Assembly (NCBI RefSeq): GCF_001984215.1
Contig: NZ_CP019420.1
Coordinates: forward strand, 1,922,001-1,986,000
Reading direction: 5' to 3'
Length of the DNA stretch: 64,000 nucleotides
Source: Mycobacterium sp. MS1601
GTDB lineage: Bacteria; Actinomycetota; Actinomycetes; Mycobacteriales; Mycobacteriaceae
In this document: one piece after another, positions 49,292 through 58,632 of the stretch
How positions within the stretch are numbered: the stretch's first letter is position 1
Layout: each line of letters starts with the position of its first letter
Notes under the pieces: generated by a model
Seen by the model: the letters and a program-made list of their open reading frames with translations, nothing else
The model's database searches: none
What the model was told of the DNA's origin: nothing
Made by a program: the position numbers and the translations under genes

Positions 49292-51491
49292 CCGAGACCT
49301 CAACCGGCAACCCGTTGAGCACCGCGGTGCCCGACAGCGGGTCCAGGAAGCTGCCGTCGTTGAGCTGGTTGACATTGACGCCCGGCTGCGTTGCCGCGAC
49401 GTCCAACCGGGTGCCGTCCTGCCCGTGACCCCAGCCGTGTGGGATGGAGACCACCCCGGGCCGGATGGTGTCGGTGACCTCGACCGGGACGGTCAACTCA
49501 CCGCCCGGTCCTTTCACCACCGCCGTGTCTCCCAAGCCGAGGTTCGCCGCGTCGTCCGGATGGATCTGCAGGGTGCAGCGGTTGGAGCCACCGGCCAGCG
49601 CGGGCACGTTGTGCATCCAGCTGTTGTTGGAACGCAGGTGCCTGCGCCCGATCAGCACGAATCGGTCGGGCACCGCATCCAGGGTGGCGGCCAGGCGCGC
49701 GGCGTCGGCCACCAGAGCGTCAGGAGCGAGTTCCACTGCGCCGGAGGCGGTCCGCAGCACCTCGGGAATGCGCGGCTGTAGCGGCCCCAGATCAACGCCG
49801 TGCGGAGCGTCCTTCAACCGCTCCAGGTTCAGCCCGTCGGGACGCGCGCCGAAGCCGTCGCCGTAGGCCCCCAGGCGCAGCATCATGTCGAGGCGCCTCT
49901 CGTATCCGGTATCGCCGGTCAGCTGGGCCGCCAACACCTCGGGGTCCAGCCCGGCCACCGGCGACTGCGGGTCGGCGACGGCCTTGCCCAGCGTCATCGA
50001 GATCACCTGCTGATCGGCCAGCGACGGGTCGGCGTCCAGGCCGGCGCCCAGGATCAGCAGTGCGATGCGGGAGAGGATCTCGGGTTCACTGGGCCTGTTC
50101 CCCAAGGGCAGCACCGGTGGTGAATACCGGGCGTTGTTGTGCACCGCGAGGTTGTTGAGCGCGAAGTCGAAGTGTGCAGCCTGCGACGGCGGTGGCGGCG
50201 GCAGCACGACGTCGGCGTGGCGGGTGGTCTCGTTGAGGTAGGGATCGATGCTGAGCATGAAATCGACACCCTCGAGTGCAGCTGCCAGGCGTTGCCCGTC
50301 CGGCGCCGAGAGCACCGGGTTGCCCGCCACAGTGATCAGCGCCCTGACCTGACCATCACCCGGGGTGATGATTTCCTCTGCCAGCGCGGTGGCCGGGAAC
50401 TCCGAGGCCACCTCCGGATATCCGGAGACCCGGCTGTGCCAGCGTCCGGTGCTGAAACCGCGACCCGGTTTCGGTGTCCGTGGGGCCGGGGCGGTGGGCC
50501 CGAGGGGGAACATGGCACCACCTGGCCGGTCCAGATTGCCGGTGAGGATGTTGATGACGTCGATGAGCCAACTGCCCAGGGTGCCGAACTCCACCGTCGA
50601 CGTCCCGATCCGGCCGTACACCGCGCACCGCGGTGCCGCCGCGATGGAGCGGGCCAGATCGCGGATGTCGTCGACCGTGACACCGCAGTACCTGGCGACG
50701 GCGGTGGGTGGGAAGTCGGCGGCCAGGGCCCGCACCTGCTCGACGCCGGTGACGTGTCCGCCGATACCGCCGAGATCCGGCGACGTGAGTCCCTCGGCGA
50801 ACAGCACGTTGACCACCGCGAACAGCAGCGCGGCATCGGTGCCCGGGCGCGGTGCCAGGTGGCAGTCGGCCATCTCGGCGGTGCGGGTGCGACTTGGATC
50901 GATGACGGTGAGCCGACCGCCGCGACGGCGCAGTGCTTTGAGCTTGCCACCGAAATCGGCTGCGGTGGCGACACTTCCGTTGGACACCAGCGGGTTGGCG
51001 CCGATGACCACCAGGTGGTCGGTGCGGTCGAGGTCGGGCACCGTGAACGCGAACGCGTTGCCGTACAGACAGCCCTGCGCCACCTGCTTGGGCATCTGGT
51101 CCAGGGTGCTGGCACTGAACACGTAGCGGGTGCCCAGCGCTTTGATCACCAGCGGTGCGTAGAGCGCACCGGCGATGGTGTGGGCATTGGGATTACCCAG
51201 GTAGATGGCCGTCTGCTTTCCCGCAACCCGGCCCAGTCCGTCGGCCACCGCCGCAAAGGCCTCATCCCAGGTTGTCTCCACCAACTCACCGCCACGGCGT
51301 ACCAACGGCCGGGTGAGCCGGTCGGGGTCGTTGTCGAGTTCGGCGAAGCTGGCGCCTTTGGGGCAGATGAACCCCGCGCTGAACACGTCGTCGCGATCTC
51401 CCCGGGCACCGGTGACCCGGTTGTCGTCGATGGTGAGAACCAACCCGCAGGTCGCTTCACACAACGGACAGATGCGCAGAGCAGTACCCAT
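49284..51491 (-). CDS. Molybdopterin (bis-MGD) oxidoreductase with N-terminal 4Fe-4S site
   Basis: 735 residues. Cys8, Cys11, Cys15 and Cys43 bind a 4Fe-4S cluster (CPLCEATC ... FICPKG). The molybdopterin domains contain LGNPNAHTIAGALYAPL, VIGANPLVSNGSV, RGGRLTVIDPSRTRTAEMADCHLAPRPGTDAALL and a C-terminal dinucleotide-binding domain with HPDDAANLGLGDTAVVKGPGG. By motif alignment, Asp131 (FSASTLDQMP) takes the Mo-ligand place of Cys/SeCys in formate dehydrogenases. No signal peptide or partner subunit gene. Substrate unknown. Confidence 0.85.
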   Translation of the reverse strand: MGTALRICPLCEATCGLVLTIDDNRVTGARGDRDDVFSAGFICPKGASFAELDNDPDRLTRPLVRRGGELVETTWDEAFAAVADGLGRVAGKQTAIYLGNPNAHTIAGALYAPLVIKALGTRYVFSASTLDQMPKQVAQGCLYGNAFAFTVPDLDRTDHLVVIGANPLVSNGSVATAADFGGKLKALRRRGGRLTVIDPSRTRTAEMADCHLAPRPGTDAALLFAVVNVLFAEGLTSPDLGGIGGHVTGVEQVRALAADFPPTAVARYCGVTVDDIRDLARSIAAAPRCAVYGRIGTSTVEFGTLGSWLIDVINILTGNLDRPGGAMFPLGPTAPAPRTPKPGRGFSTGRWHSRVSGYPEVASEFPATALAEEIITPGDGQVRALITVAGNPVLSAPDGQRLAAALEGVDFMLSIDPYLNETTRHADVVLPPPPPSQAAHFDFALNNLAVHNNARYSPPVLPLGNRPSEPEILSRIALLILGAGLDADPSLADQQVISMTLGKAVADPQSPVAGLDPEVLAAQLTGDTGYERRLDMMLRLGAYGDGFGARPDGLNLERLKDAPHGVDLGPLQPRIPEVLRTASGAVELAPDALVADAARLAATLDAVPDRFVLIGRRHLRSNNSWMHNVPALAGGSNRCTLQIHPDDAANLGLGDTAVVKGPGGELTVPVEVTDTIRPGVVSIPHGWGHGQDGTRLDVAATQPGVNVNQLNDGSFLDPLSGTAVLNGLPVEVSAT

Positions 51492-51558
51492 GGCAACAGT
51501 CTGCCGATCGAAAGCCGAAGCATGCAGAAATGTTTCACTCGAAAGTCAATCACCCAAT

Positions 51559-51583
51559 AGTTGCTTGTATTCGTAATGCAACT
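51559..51583. promoter_or_regulatory. Inverted repeat in the promoter region of the LLM/ABC cluster
   Basis: AGTTGC-N13-GCAACT lies in an unusually AT-rich 168-bp gap, 77 bp upstream of the cluster's first ATG. A second small palindrome, TTTCG-AA-CGAAA, is at 51629-51640. Either could be an operator for the Lrp-type regulator at 57435. Confidence 0.35.
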
Positions 51584-51659
51584 GGAGCGTGAATCAACAT
51601 ATACGTAACACTATTTGCCTACTCTGCCTTTCGAACGAAAAGTAGCGGAAAGGACGTGG

Positions 51660-52736
51660 ATGATGCAGATCGGCCTTGGCGTGTTCACGGGCGAGGTCCT
51701 CCCGGAGCAGGAGATCTCCCAGACGCGCCAGCTGCGGGACGAGATCGAACAGATGCGCACCGCCGAACAGGTTGGCCTGGATGCCGTGTGGATCTCCGAG
51801 CACCACTTCCTCGACAACGGCTACGTCGGCAGCGTGTTGCCCTACGCGGCCGCGGTGGCTCAGGCCACCGAGAGCATCACCGTGGGCATCTCGGTGGCAC
51901 TCGCGCCGCTCTACGACCCCATCCGGCTGGCCGAGGACACCGCATTCCTCGACCAGCTCTCCGGAGGCCGGGCGGCACTGGGCGTGGCACTGGGTTACCG
52001 CGACATCGAGTACCAGGGCTTCGGGACCACGCGCTCCCGGCGCGTCCGCCAGATGGAAGACCTGTGCCTGCTGCTCCGCCGGGCGTGGGCCGACGGACCT
52101 ATCGATTTCGAGGGAACTACCTACTCACGTAACGGTTTCGAGGTCTTTCCCAAGCCGGTCCAACCCGGTGGGGTGCCGCTACTGATGGGTGGGCATGCAC
52201 CGGCCGCGATCGAACGAGCCGCACGGCTCGCCGATGGGTTCATCATGGACGGCGGCACCGACTCCCGAAAGTTCAAGGAACTGGGTCACAATCGCGATCT
52301 GTTCAGCCGCGTCGCCGAACTCGTCGGCGAATACCGAGCCGCACTCGACAATGCCGGCAAGGATCCACTGGCCGCCCCGGTGTATCTGACCCTCGGCGGG
52401 TTCCTGCACGAAGACGGTGCCGACGCCGCATGGCAGACCGTCCAGGACGGTTACATGTACACCCGCCGGGTGTACGGCGACTGGTACGGCCTGCCGCCCG
52501 CCGAGTACGCCGACTGGTACCCCGACCGGATGCCGCCGGAAGAACACGCCGCCCGCCGCAGTGAGATCTGGCTGGGCTCACCCGATGAGCTGGCACCCGG
52601 CTTCCGCAGACTGCGCGACGTCGTGGGCGACTCACTGCACGTGATGTTCCGCTGTCGATACCCCGGGATCTCTCACGAGGACACGGTGAAATCCATCCGC
52701 CTGCTGGGCCAGGTGCGTCAGGAGGTACTGGCGTGA
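51660..52736 (+). CDS. LLM-class flavin-dependent oxidoreductase
   Basis: 358 residues from ATG 51660 (or 51663), with GAAAGGA about 8 nt upstream. Bacterial luciferase-like barrel: GLDAVWISEHHFLDNGYVG, VGISVALAPLYDPIRLAED and LSGGRAALGVALGYRDIEYQGFG. Likely an FMNH2- or F420-dependent monooxygenase. The stop overlaps the ABC ATPase start (GTGA), tying oxidation to import of the substrate. Confidence 0.88.
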   Translation: MMQIGLGVFTGEVLPEQEISQTRQLRDEIEQMRTAEQVGLDAVWISEHHFLDNGYVGSVLPYAAAVAQATESITVGISVALAPLYDPIRLAEDTAFLDQLSGGRAALGVALGYRDIEYQGFGTTRSRRVRQMEDLCLLLRRAWADGPIDFEGTTYSRNGFEVFPKPVQPGGVPLLMGGHAPAAIERAARLADGFIMDGGTDSRKFKELGHNRDLFSRVAELVGEYRAALDNAGKDPLAAPVYLTLGGFLHEDGADAAWQTVQDGYMYTRRVYGDWYGLPPAEYADWYPDRMPPEEHAARRSEIWLGSPDELAPGFRRLRDVVGDSLHVMFRCRYPGISHEDTVKSIRLLGQVRQEVLA

Positions 52737-53503
52737 CGGCCACCCCCTTGGTGCGAATGCGTGGCATCGGTAAATCCTTTGGCACCAACACCGTTCTCGC
52801 CGGGGTTGATCTCGACATCGCACGCGGTTCGGTGGTGGTCATCCTCGGCCCCAGCGGTTCCGGGAAGTCGACCCTACTGCGGACCATCAACATGCTTACC
52901 CCACCCGATGCCGGCACGGTCGAATTCGACGGCGAGATCCTCCGACCCGCCACCGCAGGCTTGCCGTGGCGCTACCGCGCCGAACGCAGGGAGCTGGCTC
53001 GGCACCGCCGCGAGATGGGCATGGTGTTCCAGCACTTCAACGTCTTTCCGCACATGACGACGTTGGCCAACGTCACCCTGGCGCTGCGCAAGGCCCAGGG
53101 GCTCAGCGGGCCGGAGGCCAAAGAAGTTGCGATGGAACGCCTTCGAGCCGTCTCCCTGGACGCCAAGGCCCAGGCCTACCCGGATTCCCTGTCCGGAGGC
53201 CAGAAGCAGCGCCTGGCCATCGCCCGCGCCCTGGCGCTCAAGCCCAAGCTGATGCTGTTCGACGAGGCGACGAGCGCACTGGACCCAGAACTCGTCAAAG
53301 GGGTGCTCGATGACATGCGTGAACTCGCCGCCACCGGCATGACCATGGTGGTCGTCACCCACGAGATCCCCTTCGCCCGAGACGTCGCCGACCGCATCGT
53401 CTTCATGGCTGACGGCCGCATCGTCGAAGAAGGACCCGCAGCCCAGTTCTCCGACCCGCTTCACGAACGCACCCGCGCCTTCCTCTCGGCGCTGGCCCCC
53501 TAG
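52733..53503 (+). CDS. Polar amino acid-type ABC transporter ATP-binding protein
   Basis: 256 residues. Walker A GPSGSGKSTLL near 44, Q-loop MVFQHFNVFPHMT, signature LSGGQKQRLAIARAL and Walker B LMLFDEATSALDPE, with H-loop VVTHE. These are typical of GlnQ/HisP ATPases. A segment between the Walker A and Q-loop is longer than usual (residues about 70-95). Confidence 0.92.
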   Translation: MTATPLVRMRGIGKSFGTNTVLAGVDLDIARGSVVVILGPSGSGKSTLLRTINMLTPPDAGTVEFDGEILRPATAGLPWRYRAERRELARHRREMGMVFQHFNVFPHMTTLANVTLALRKAQGLSGPEAKEVAMERLRAVSLDAKAQAYPDSLSGGQKQRLAIARALALKPKLMLFDEATSALDPELVKGVLDDMRELAATGMTMVVVTHEIPFARDVADRIVFMADGRIVEEGPAAQFSDPLHERTRAFLSALAP

Positions 53504-53512
53504 GCGCGGCAG

Positions 53513-54184
53513 ATGTTGTTCAACGAGCGGATCATCGCAGAAGCACTCCCCGCGATGCTCGAAGGACTGGTACTCACCGTCGAGATCGCGGTGTGGGGCA
53601 TGGTGGTGGCCCTTGGCATCGGGCTCGGCGTCGCCGCCGTGGGGCTGTCCCGCTACGGGGCGCTGCGGGCCGCCGCGAACTTGTGGCTCACATTGCTGCG
53701 CGGGGTTCCACTGCTGGTCTTCATGTACTGGCTCTACTACGGCATGCCACAGGCCACCGGGGCGAACCTCGGCCCGTTCCTGGCAGCAGTCCTGGCACTG
53801 GGACTGACCGGCTCGGCCTACATGGCCGAAGTGTACCGGTCCGGCCTGCAGGCTGTCGATGTCGGGCAACACGAGGCGTCGGCCGCGCTCGGCCTGCCCG
53901 GAATGACAGCCTTCTGGCGGGTGACGTTCCCACAGGCGGCCAGGTTCATCATCGGCCCGTCTATCAACGTGTTCGTCGGACTGCTCAAGGGTGCCACCAT
54001 CGTCTCCGTCATCGGCGTCGCCGACATGCTCTACGTGGCCAAACAGGTCTCGACACGGTCCTTCGCCCCCTTCGAGCTGTACTCCACAGCAGGTGTCATC
54101 CTGATCGCCATCACCGTCGTGGTGGCCCTCGCCGGCCTGTTGATCGAACGGCGTCTGGACCGGGGACGGGTGCGCCATGGGTGA
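53513..54184 (+). CDS. Polar amino acid-type ABC transporter permease
   Basis: 223 residues with about five membrane helices and the EAA-type loop EASAALGLPGMTAFWRVTFPQAARFIIGPSINVF of the HisM/GlnP family. RGVPLLVFMYWLYYG is also characteristic. Overlaps the second permease gene by 8 nt. Confidence 0.92.
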   Translation: MLFNERIIAEALPAMLEGLVLTVEIAVWGMVVALGIGLGVAAVGLSRYGALRAAANLWLTLLRGVPLLVFMYWLYYGMPQATGANLGPFLAAVLALGLTGSAYMAEVYRSGLQAVDVGQHEASAALGLPGMTAFWRVTFPQAARFIIGPSINVFVGLLKGATIVSVIGVADMLYVAKQVSTRSFAPFELYSTAGVILIAITVVVALAGLLIERRLDRGRVRHG

Positions 54185-54923
54185 TTTCGAGCTCGACTTC
54201 TCCCCGGTATGGGTGAACATGCCGAAGCTGCTGGCAGGATTCGGGGTCAGCATGCTGGTCGCAGTGGCAGCCATGGCGGCCGCACTGCTGGCTGGTATCG
54301 GCATCGCCCTGTTGAGCACCTCGCGGTGGCGCACACTGCGCTGGCTCGCGTTCTCCTACATCCAGGTGTTCCGCGGCGTGGCCCTGTACGTGCTGATCAT
54401 CTGGGTGTACTTCGGCCTCGCGATCAGCCTGCAGGTCAGTTTCGCACCCATTCCGGCCGGGATCATCTCGCTGGCACTGCTCAACAGTGCGTACCTGGCA
54501 GACATCATCCGCACCGGTCTGCAGCGTCTCGACCCCGGCCAACGCGAAGCTGGTGACACGCTGGGGCTGGGCCGCACCACAACCATGCTGCACGTCGAGT
54601 TGCCGCAGGCGCTGCGGGCGATGATCCCGGCGATCGGCAACCAGTTCACCGACGTACTGAAGGACACGTCGCTGCTGGCGATGATCGCTGTTCCCGAACT
54701 CATGTTCCAGTCGCAGCGCCTGGCACAGACCTCGTTCTCCCCGTTCGAGTTCTACAGCTTCGCCGCCGTGCTCTACATCGTCGCCGTCGCATTCATCACC
54801 TGGGGAGTGCGCCGCCTCGAACGCTCCGGCCGCGGGCGCAGCACCCACATCGAACCGGTTGCCGTCGACCAAGTGACCGAGACACCGCTGCCGGTGTCCA
54901 CAGTGCCCGAAACGCGAAGGTAA
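54177..54923 (+). CDS. Polar amino acid-type ABC transporter permease
   Basis: 248 residues, paralogous to the preceding permease; EAA-type loop EAGDTLGLGRTTTMLHVELPQALRAMIPAIGNQF and FRGVALYVLIIWVYFG. A hydrophilic C-terminal tail of about 35 residues. The pair forms a heterodimeric channel with the ATPase upstream. Confidence 0.92.
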   Translation: MGDFELDFSPVWVNMPKLLAGFGVSMLVAVAAMAAALLAGIGIALLSTSRWRTLRWLAFSYIQVFRGVALYVLIIWVYFGLAISLQVSFAPIPAGIISLALLNSAYLADIIRTGLQRLDPGQREAGDTLGLGRTTTMLHVELPQALRAMIPAIGNQFTDVLKDTSLLAMIAVPELMFQSQRLAQTSFSPFEFYSFAAVLYIVAVAFITWGVRRLERSGRGRSTHIEPVAVDQVTETPLPVSTVPETRR

Positions 54924-54936
54924 GGACCCGCAAGCG

Positions 54937-55692
54937 ATGACCACCGCAACCCCCCGCACCGTGCTGGTGACTGGCGCCGGATCCGGAATCGGCCGCGGCA
55001 TTGCCACCGCGTTCGCCGACGCGGGTGACCATGTGGCGGTGCTCGACCGCGACGAAGCCGCCGCGGCGGCCACGGTCGAGTTGATCATCGCAGCCGGCGG
55101 GTCAGCGAAGGCACACGGACTGGACGTCTCCGACACCCTGGCCGTCCGTGAATGTGTGGCCACGCTGGCTCGCGAACACGGCACATTGGACGTCCTGATC
55201 AACAACGCCGGCGTCGCCCGTGCCAAGCCGTTCGCCGATTACGACGTGGCGGACTGGGATCTGATGCTCGGCGTCAACGCCAAGGGCGCGTTCTTCGTCC
55301 AGCAGGCGACCGCCGAGCACATGGTCGCCGCCGGTCGCGGCAAGGTCGTCAACATCGCGTCCACCGCCGCCTTCGTGTCGTCGTCGACTCCCGAGAGCAT
55401 CTACGACCTGTCCAAGGCAGCCGTCCGGCAACTCACGGTGTCCACCGCCGTCGAACTCGCCCCACACGGAGTGAACGTCAACGCCATAGCACCGGGCACC
55501 ATCGCCACCGACTTGACTCTCGCCGTGCTCGACACCCCGGAGAAACTGTCCAAGGCCGGCCAGAAGATCCCGGCGCGCCGACTCGGCACACCGGCCGACA
55601 TCGCGGGCGCCGCACTGTTTCTGGCGTCCGACGCCGCAGATTACATCCACGGGCACACCCTCGTCGTCGATGGTGGCTGGCTCCTCGAATGA
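54937..55692 (+). CDS. SDR family oxidoreductase
   Basis: 251 residues. TGAGSGIGRG, NNAGVARAK, Ser in NIASTAAFVSSS, catalytic Tyr/Lys as YDLSK, and PGTIATDLTLAV are all intact. C-terminus YIHGHTLVVDGGW. It probably oxidises an alcohol of the imported compound. Sits inside the transporter cluster, 13 nt after the permease. Confidence 0.9.
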   Translation: MTTATPRTVLVTGAGSGIGRGIATAFADAGDHVAVLDRDEAAAAATVELIIAAGGSAKAHGLDVSDTLAVRECVATLAREHGTLDVLINNAGVARAKPFADYDVADWDLMLGVNAKGAFFVQQATAEHMVAAGRGKVVNIASTAAFVSSSTPESIYDLSKAAVRQLTVSTAVELAPHGVNVNAIAPGTIATDLTLAVLDTPEKLSKAGQKIPARRLGTPADIAGAALFLASDAADYIHGHTLVVDGGWLLE

Positions 55693-55724
55693 ACCCCTCA
55701 ACCCACCATCGAAAGGCACTCTCC

Positions 55725-56621
55725 ATGACCGAATCCCCGCGCATCTTCGGTTCTCGACGCGCCATCCTGACCGGCGGCCTGGCCGTTGGCTCCGCAGCGG
55801 TAGTGGCCGCCTGCACCAGCACGGCGTCGCCGTCCGGCTCAGGGTCCGCCGCCTCCTCCGATGATCTGTTGCAGCGCATCATCTCCGACGGAAAAGTGCG
55901 CCTGGGGGTGGATCTGACGTTTGCGCCCTTGCAGTTTCGCGACGACAACGACGAGCCCACCGGCTACTCGATCGAACTGACAAAGATGATCCTGGCCGAT
56001 CTCGGAGTCGAGATCGAATGGGTGGAGATGGAATTCTCGCAGCTGTTCGCCGGTCTGGTCGCCGACCGGTTCGACATGACCGGGATCCCCGCGACCATCC
56101 TGCCGTCACGGGCCCAGCAGGTTCTGTTCAGTACCCAGCCGGCGTTCATCGAATCCAATGTGATCCTGCAGCGTCCCGGACTGTCACTACGTAGCGAAGC
56201 CGACTTGAACAACCCCGACATCACCATCGCGGTGCTGGCGGGGTCGTCTCAGGAAGCCGCGGTGCCGCTGCTGTACCCCAACGCCAAAACCAAGAGCCTG
56301 GGCAACCAGGAGGCCATCCAGGACGTCGCCTCGGGGCAGTCCGACGTCAGTATGCTCAGCGAGTTCAACATCGCCGATGCACTCGAGCAGTACCCGAATC
56401 TGACTGTGCTGCCGGGTCCTTCGTCCTTGGTGGACGTCAACACCTACTTCGTGCCGGCCGGCCAGTTCGGCCTCAAGTCCTACATCGACAACGCCCTGCT
56501 GTACCTCACCTCGCACGGCACACTCGCCGGGCTGTGGAACCAGTGGGTGGGCAATGCCGCCACTGCCGCGGGTCTACCGACGGTGCCGGTGCGATTCCCC
56601 TACCTCAACGGAGCCGCGTGA
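55725..56621 (+). CDS. Family 3 solute-binding lipoprotein of the ABC importer
   Basis: 298 residues from ATG 55725 (GAAAGG upstream); ATG 55689 in the same frame is less likely. Signal with SRRAILTGGLAVGSAAVVAAC: both a twin-Arg-like pair and a lipobox. The SBP_bac_3 domain has VRLGVDLTFAPLQFRDDNDEPTGYSIELTKMI and DRFDMTGIPATILPSRAQQV. It resembles polar amino-acid receptors, but the usual Arg that binds the alpha-carboxylate is not obvious, so the ligand is open. Confidence 0.9.
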   Translation: MTESPRIFGSRRAILTGGLAVGSAAVVAACTSTASPSGSGSAASSDDLLQRIISDGKVRLGVDLTFAPLQFRDDNDEPTGYSIELTKMILADLGVEIEWVEMEFSQLFAGLVADRFDMTGIPATILPSRAQQVLFSTQPAFIESNVILQRPGLSLRSEADLNNPDITIAVLAGSSQEAAVPLLYPNAKTKSLGNQEAIQDVASGQSDVSMLSEFNIADALEQYPNLTVLPGPSSLVDVNTYFVPAGQFGLKSYIDNALLYLTSHGTLAGLWNQWVGNAATAAGLPTVPVRFPYLNGAA

Positions 56622-57403
56622 CCCCGTTGGGGTCACGCGTACTCAGCGACGGCGCCACCGTCGTCACCGGAGCGGCAGGTGGGCTGGGCTCACGCACAGC
56701 CCACCTGATCGCTGCGGCCGGTGGTGACCTGGTGCTCGTCGACCGCGACGAGCACCGGTTGGCGCACACAGCCCAAGACTTGCGCAGCCACGGAGTGCGG
56801 GTGCTGACGGTTGTCGGCGACGTCGCCACCGAGGAACTCGCCCACGCTGTCGTGGCCGCCGGGCGAACTCTGCCCGGTGGCCTGGGGCGGGCGTTCCTCA
56901 ACGCCGGTATCGACCCACTGGCGGCCCGCTCCGTGGTCGACACCGACGTGGCGTTGTGGGACCTGGTGATGGCGGTCAACGTGCGCTCGGCGTTTTTGCT
57001 CACGCGCGCGCTCATCCCGGAGCTCATCGACGGCGGGGGTGGGTCGATCGTGATGACCGCTTCCAGCGCAGCGCACCGGGCGGCTACCGACGAGGCCGCC
57101 TACACCGTATCCAAAACCGCACTTCTTGGCCTGGCCCGTTCCATCGCCGTCGACTTCGGCGCCAACGGGATCCGGGCCAACTGCGTCAGCCCGGGCCCAC
57201 TGGAATCCGTCATGACCGACCGCCGGATCGACATGAGCGCGGCCGAACTGGAACGGCGGCGCAGCGTGGTCGAGTCGATGGTTCCGTTGGGGCGCGAGGG
57301 CAGCTACGACGAAGTGGCCCGCTGCGTGGTCTTTCTCCTGGGGCCCGACAGCTCCTATGTGACGGGCACAGCGCTGGCCGCCGACGGCGGGCTGGTTAGC
57401 TGA
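56618..57403 (+). CDS. SDR family oxidoreductase
   Basis: 261 residues from GTG 56618, overlapping the binding-protein stop. TGAAGGLGSRTA cofactor loop, LNAGIDPL (NAG), Ser in TASSAAHRA, YTVSK and PGPLESVMT. Second SDR of the cluster, only distantly similar to the first, suggesting two successive oxidations or epimerisation. Confidence 0.88.
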   Translation: MTPLGSRVLSDGATVVTGAAGGLGSRTAHLIAAAGGDLVLVDRDEHRLAHTAQDLRSHGVRVLTVVGDVATEELAHAVVAAGRTLPGGLGRAFLNAGIDPLAARSVVDTDVALWDLVMAVNVRSAFLLTRALIPELIDGGGGSIVMTASSAAHRAATDEAAYTVSKTALLGLARSIAVDFGANGIRANCVSPGPLESVMTDRRIDMSAAELERRRSVVESMVPLGREGSYDEVARCVVFLLGPDSSYVTGTALAADGGLVS

Positions 57404-57434
57404 GGGTCCGCCGAAAGACGAGGAATCACAGACC

Positions 57435-57989
57435 ATGACGACTGGTTCGGGAGACCACACAGGGATGCAGGGCCTGTCCAAAGCGGTGGCTCGCGCCAGC
57501 GCGCGCGTCGACCTCGATGACACCGACCGCGCAATCCTGGCCCTACTGGCTGCCGACGCCAGGATGTCGCAACGACAGATCGCCAAGCAGATAGGCATGT
57601 CGGCCCCGTCGGTCGGCGAGCGCATCGCCAAGCTGGAACGGTCCGGGGTGATCAAGGCCTACTCGATCACCGTCGACTGGGCCGCCGTCGGCCTTCCGAT
57701 CCTGGTCTATCTGCCCGTCACCATCGCACCGGGAACCGATCTGGAGGAACTGCTCATGCAGTTGCGTGCGGTTCCCGAACTCGAACAGCTGTCCGTGGTG
57801 ACGGGAGGCTACGACCTGGTCGCACGATTCCGGGTGAGCGACTACAACCACCTGCAGAAGATCCTGCTCGATCGGCTGTACCCGATCCGTGGACTACAGC
57901 GCTTCGAGACGCTGCTGAGCCTCGGCGAGGTGCCGGTGGAAGACCTGTGGACACGCACGTTCGGCGTGCCGGCAGATCCCGAGAGTTAG
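57435..57989 (+). CDS. Lrp/AsnC family transcriptional regulator
   Basis: 184 residues. The N-terminal HTH (about 28-80) has [47 protein letters not shown]; the C-terminal RAM ligand domain has [28 protein letters not shown]. Last gene of the LLM/ABC/SDR cluster and its probable regulator. Stop overlaps convergent hpt by 4 nt. Confidence 0.92.
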   Translation: MTTGSGDHTGMQGLSKAVARASARVDLDDTDRAILALLAADARMSQRQIAKQIGMSAPSVGERIAKLERSGVIKAYSITVDWAAVGLPILVYLPVTIAPGTDLEELLMQLRAVPELEQLSVVTGGYDLVARFRVSDYNHLQKILLDRLYPIRGLQRFETLLSLGEVPVEDLWTRTFGVPADPES

Positions 57990-58561
57990 TGGCTGTAGAC
58001 CTTCGGTTCCAGCGTCCCGATGTAGGGCAGATCCCGATAGCGTTCGGCGTAATCGAGGCCGTACCCGACGACGAACTCGTTGGGGATGTCGAAACCGATA
58101 TAGCTGACGTCGAGTTCGGCACGTACCGCCTCGGGTTTACGCAACAGAGTGCACACCCGCAACGAGCGGGGATGCCGGGTGGCGAGGTTGCGCAGCAACC
58201 ACGACAACGTGAGCCCCGAATCGATGATGTCCTCGACTATCAGCACGTCGCGGTCGTGGATGTCACGGTCCAGATCCTTGAGGATGCGCACCACGCCGGA
58301 CGACGACGTGGACGAACCGTACGAGCTGACGGCCATGAACTCCAGTTGGGTGGGCAGCGGGATCGCCCTGGCCAGATCGGTGACGAACATGACGGCGCCT
58401 TTGAGGACCGTGATCAGGAGCAGGTCCTGACCTGCGGAGGCGTCACGGTAGTCCGCGCCGATCTGCGCTGCCAGTTCGGCAGTCTTGTCCCGGATCTGTT
58501 CCTCCGAGAGCAATACCGACCTGATGTCCCCGGGATACAACTCGGCGGTATGCGAAGGCAC
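57986..58561 (-). CDS. hpt: Hypoxanthine-guanine phosphoribosyltransferase
   Basis: 191 residues from GTG 58561. PRPP motif [38 protein letters not shown] and the purine-binding [29 protein letters not shown]. Purine salvage. It follows tilS by 71 nt, as in M. tuberculosis. Confidence 0.95.
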   Translation of the reverse strand: MPSHTAELYPGDIRSVLLSEEQIRDKTAELAAQIGADYRDASAGQDLLLITVLKGAVMFVTDLARAIPLPTQLEFMAVSSYGSSTSSSGVVRILKDLDRDIHDRDVLIVEDIIDSGLTLSWLLRNLATRHPRSLRVCTLLRKPEAVRAELDVSYIGFDIPNEFVVGYGLDYAERYRDLPYIGTLEPKVYSH

Positions 58562-58632
58562 GAGTCACAGCTTAGCCGGGTCGACGAGGCGGTGACGAAG
58601 GAGCCGGGGTGGGGGGCTCAGGGTCCGGCTCA

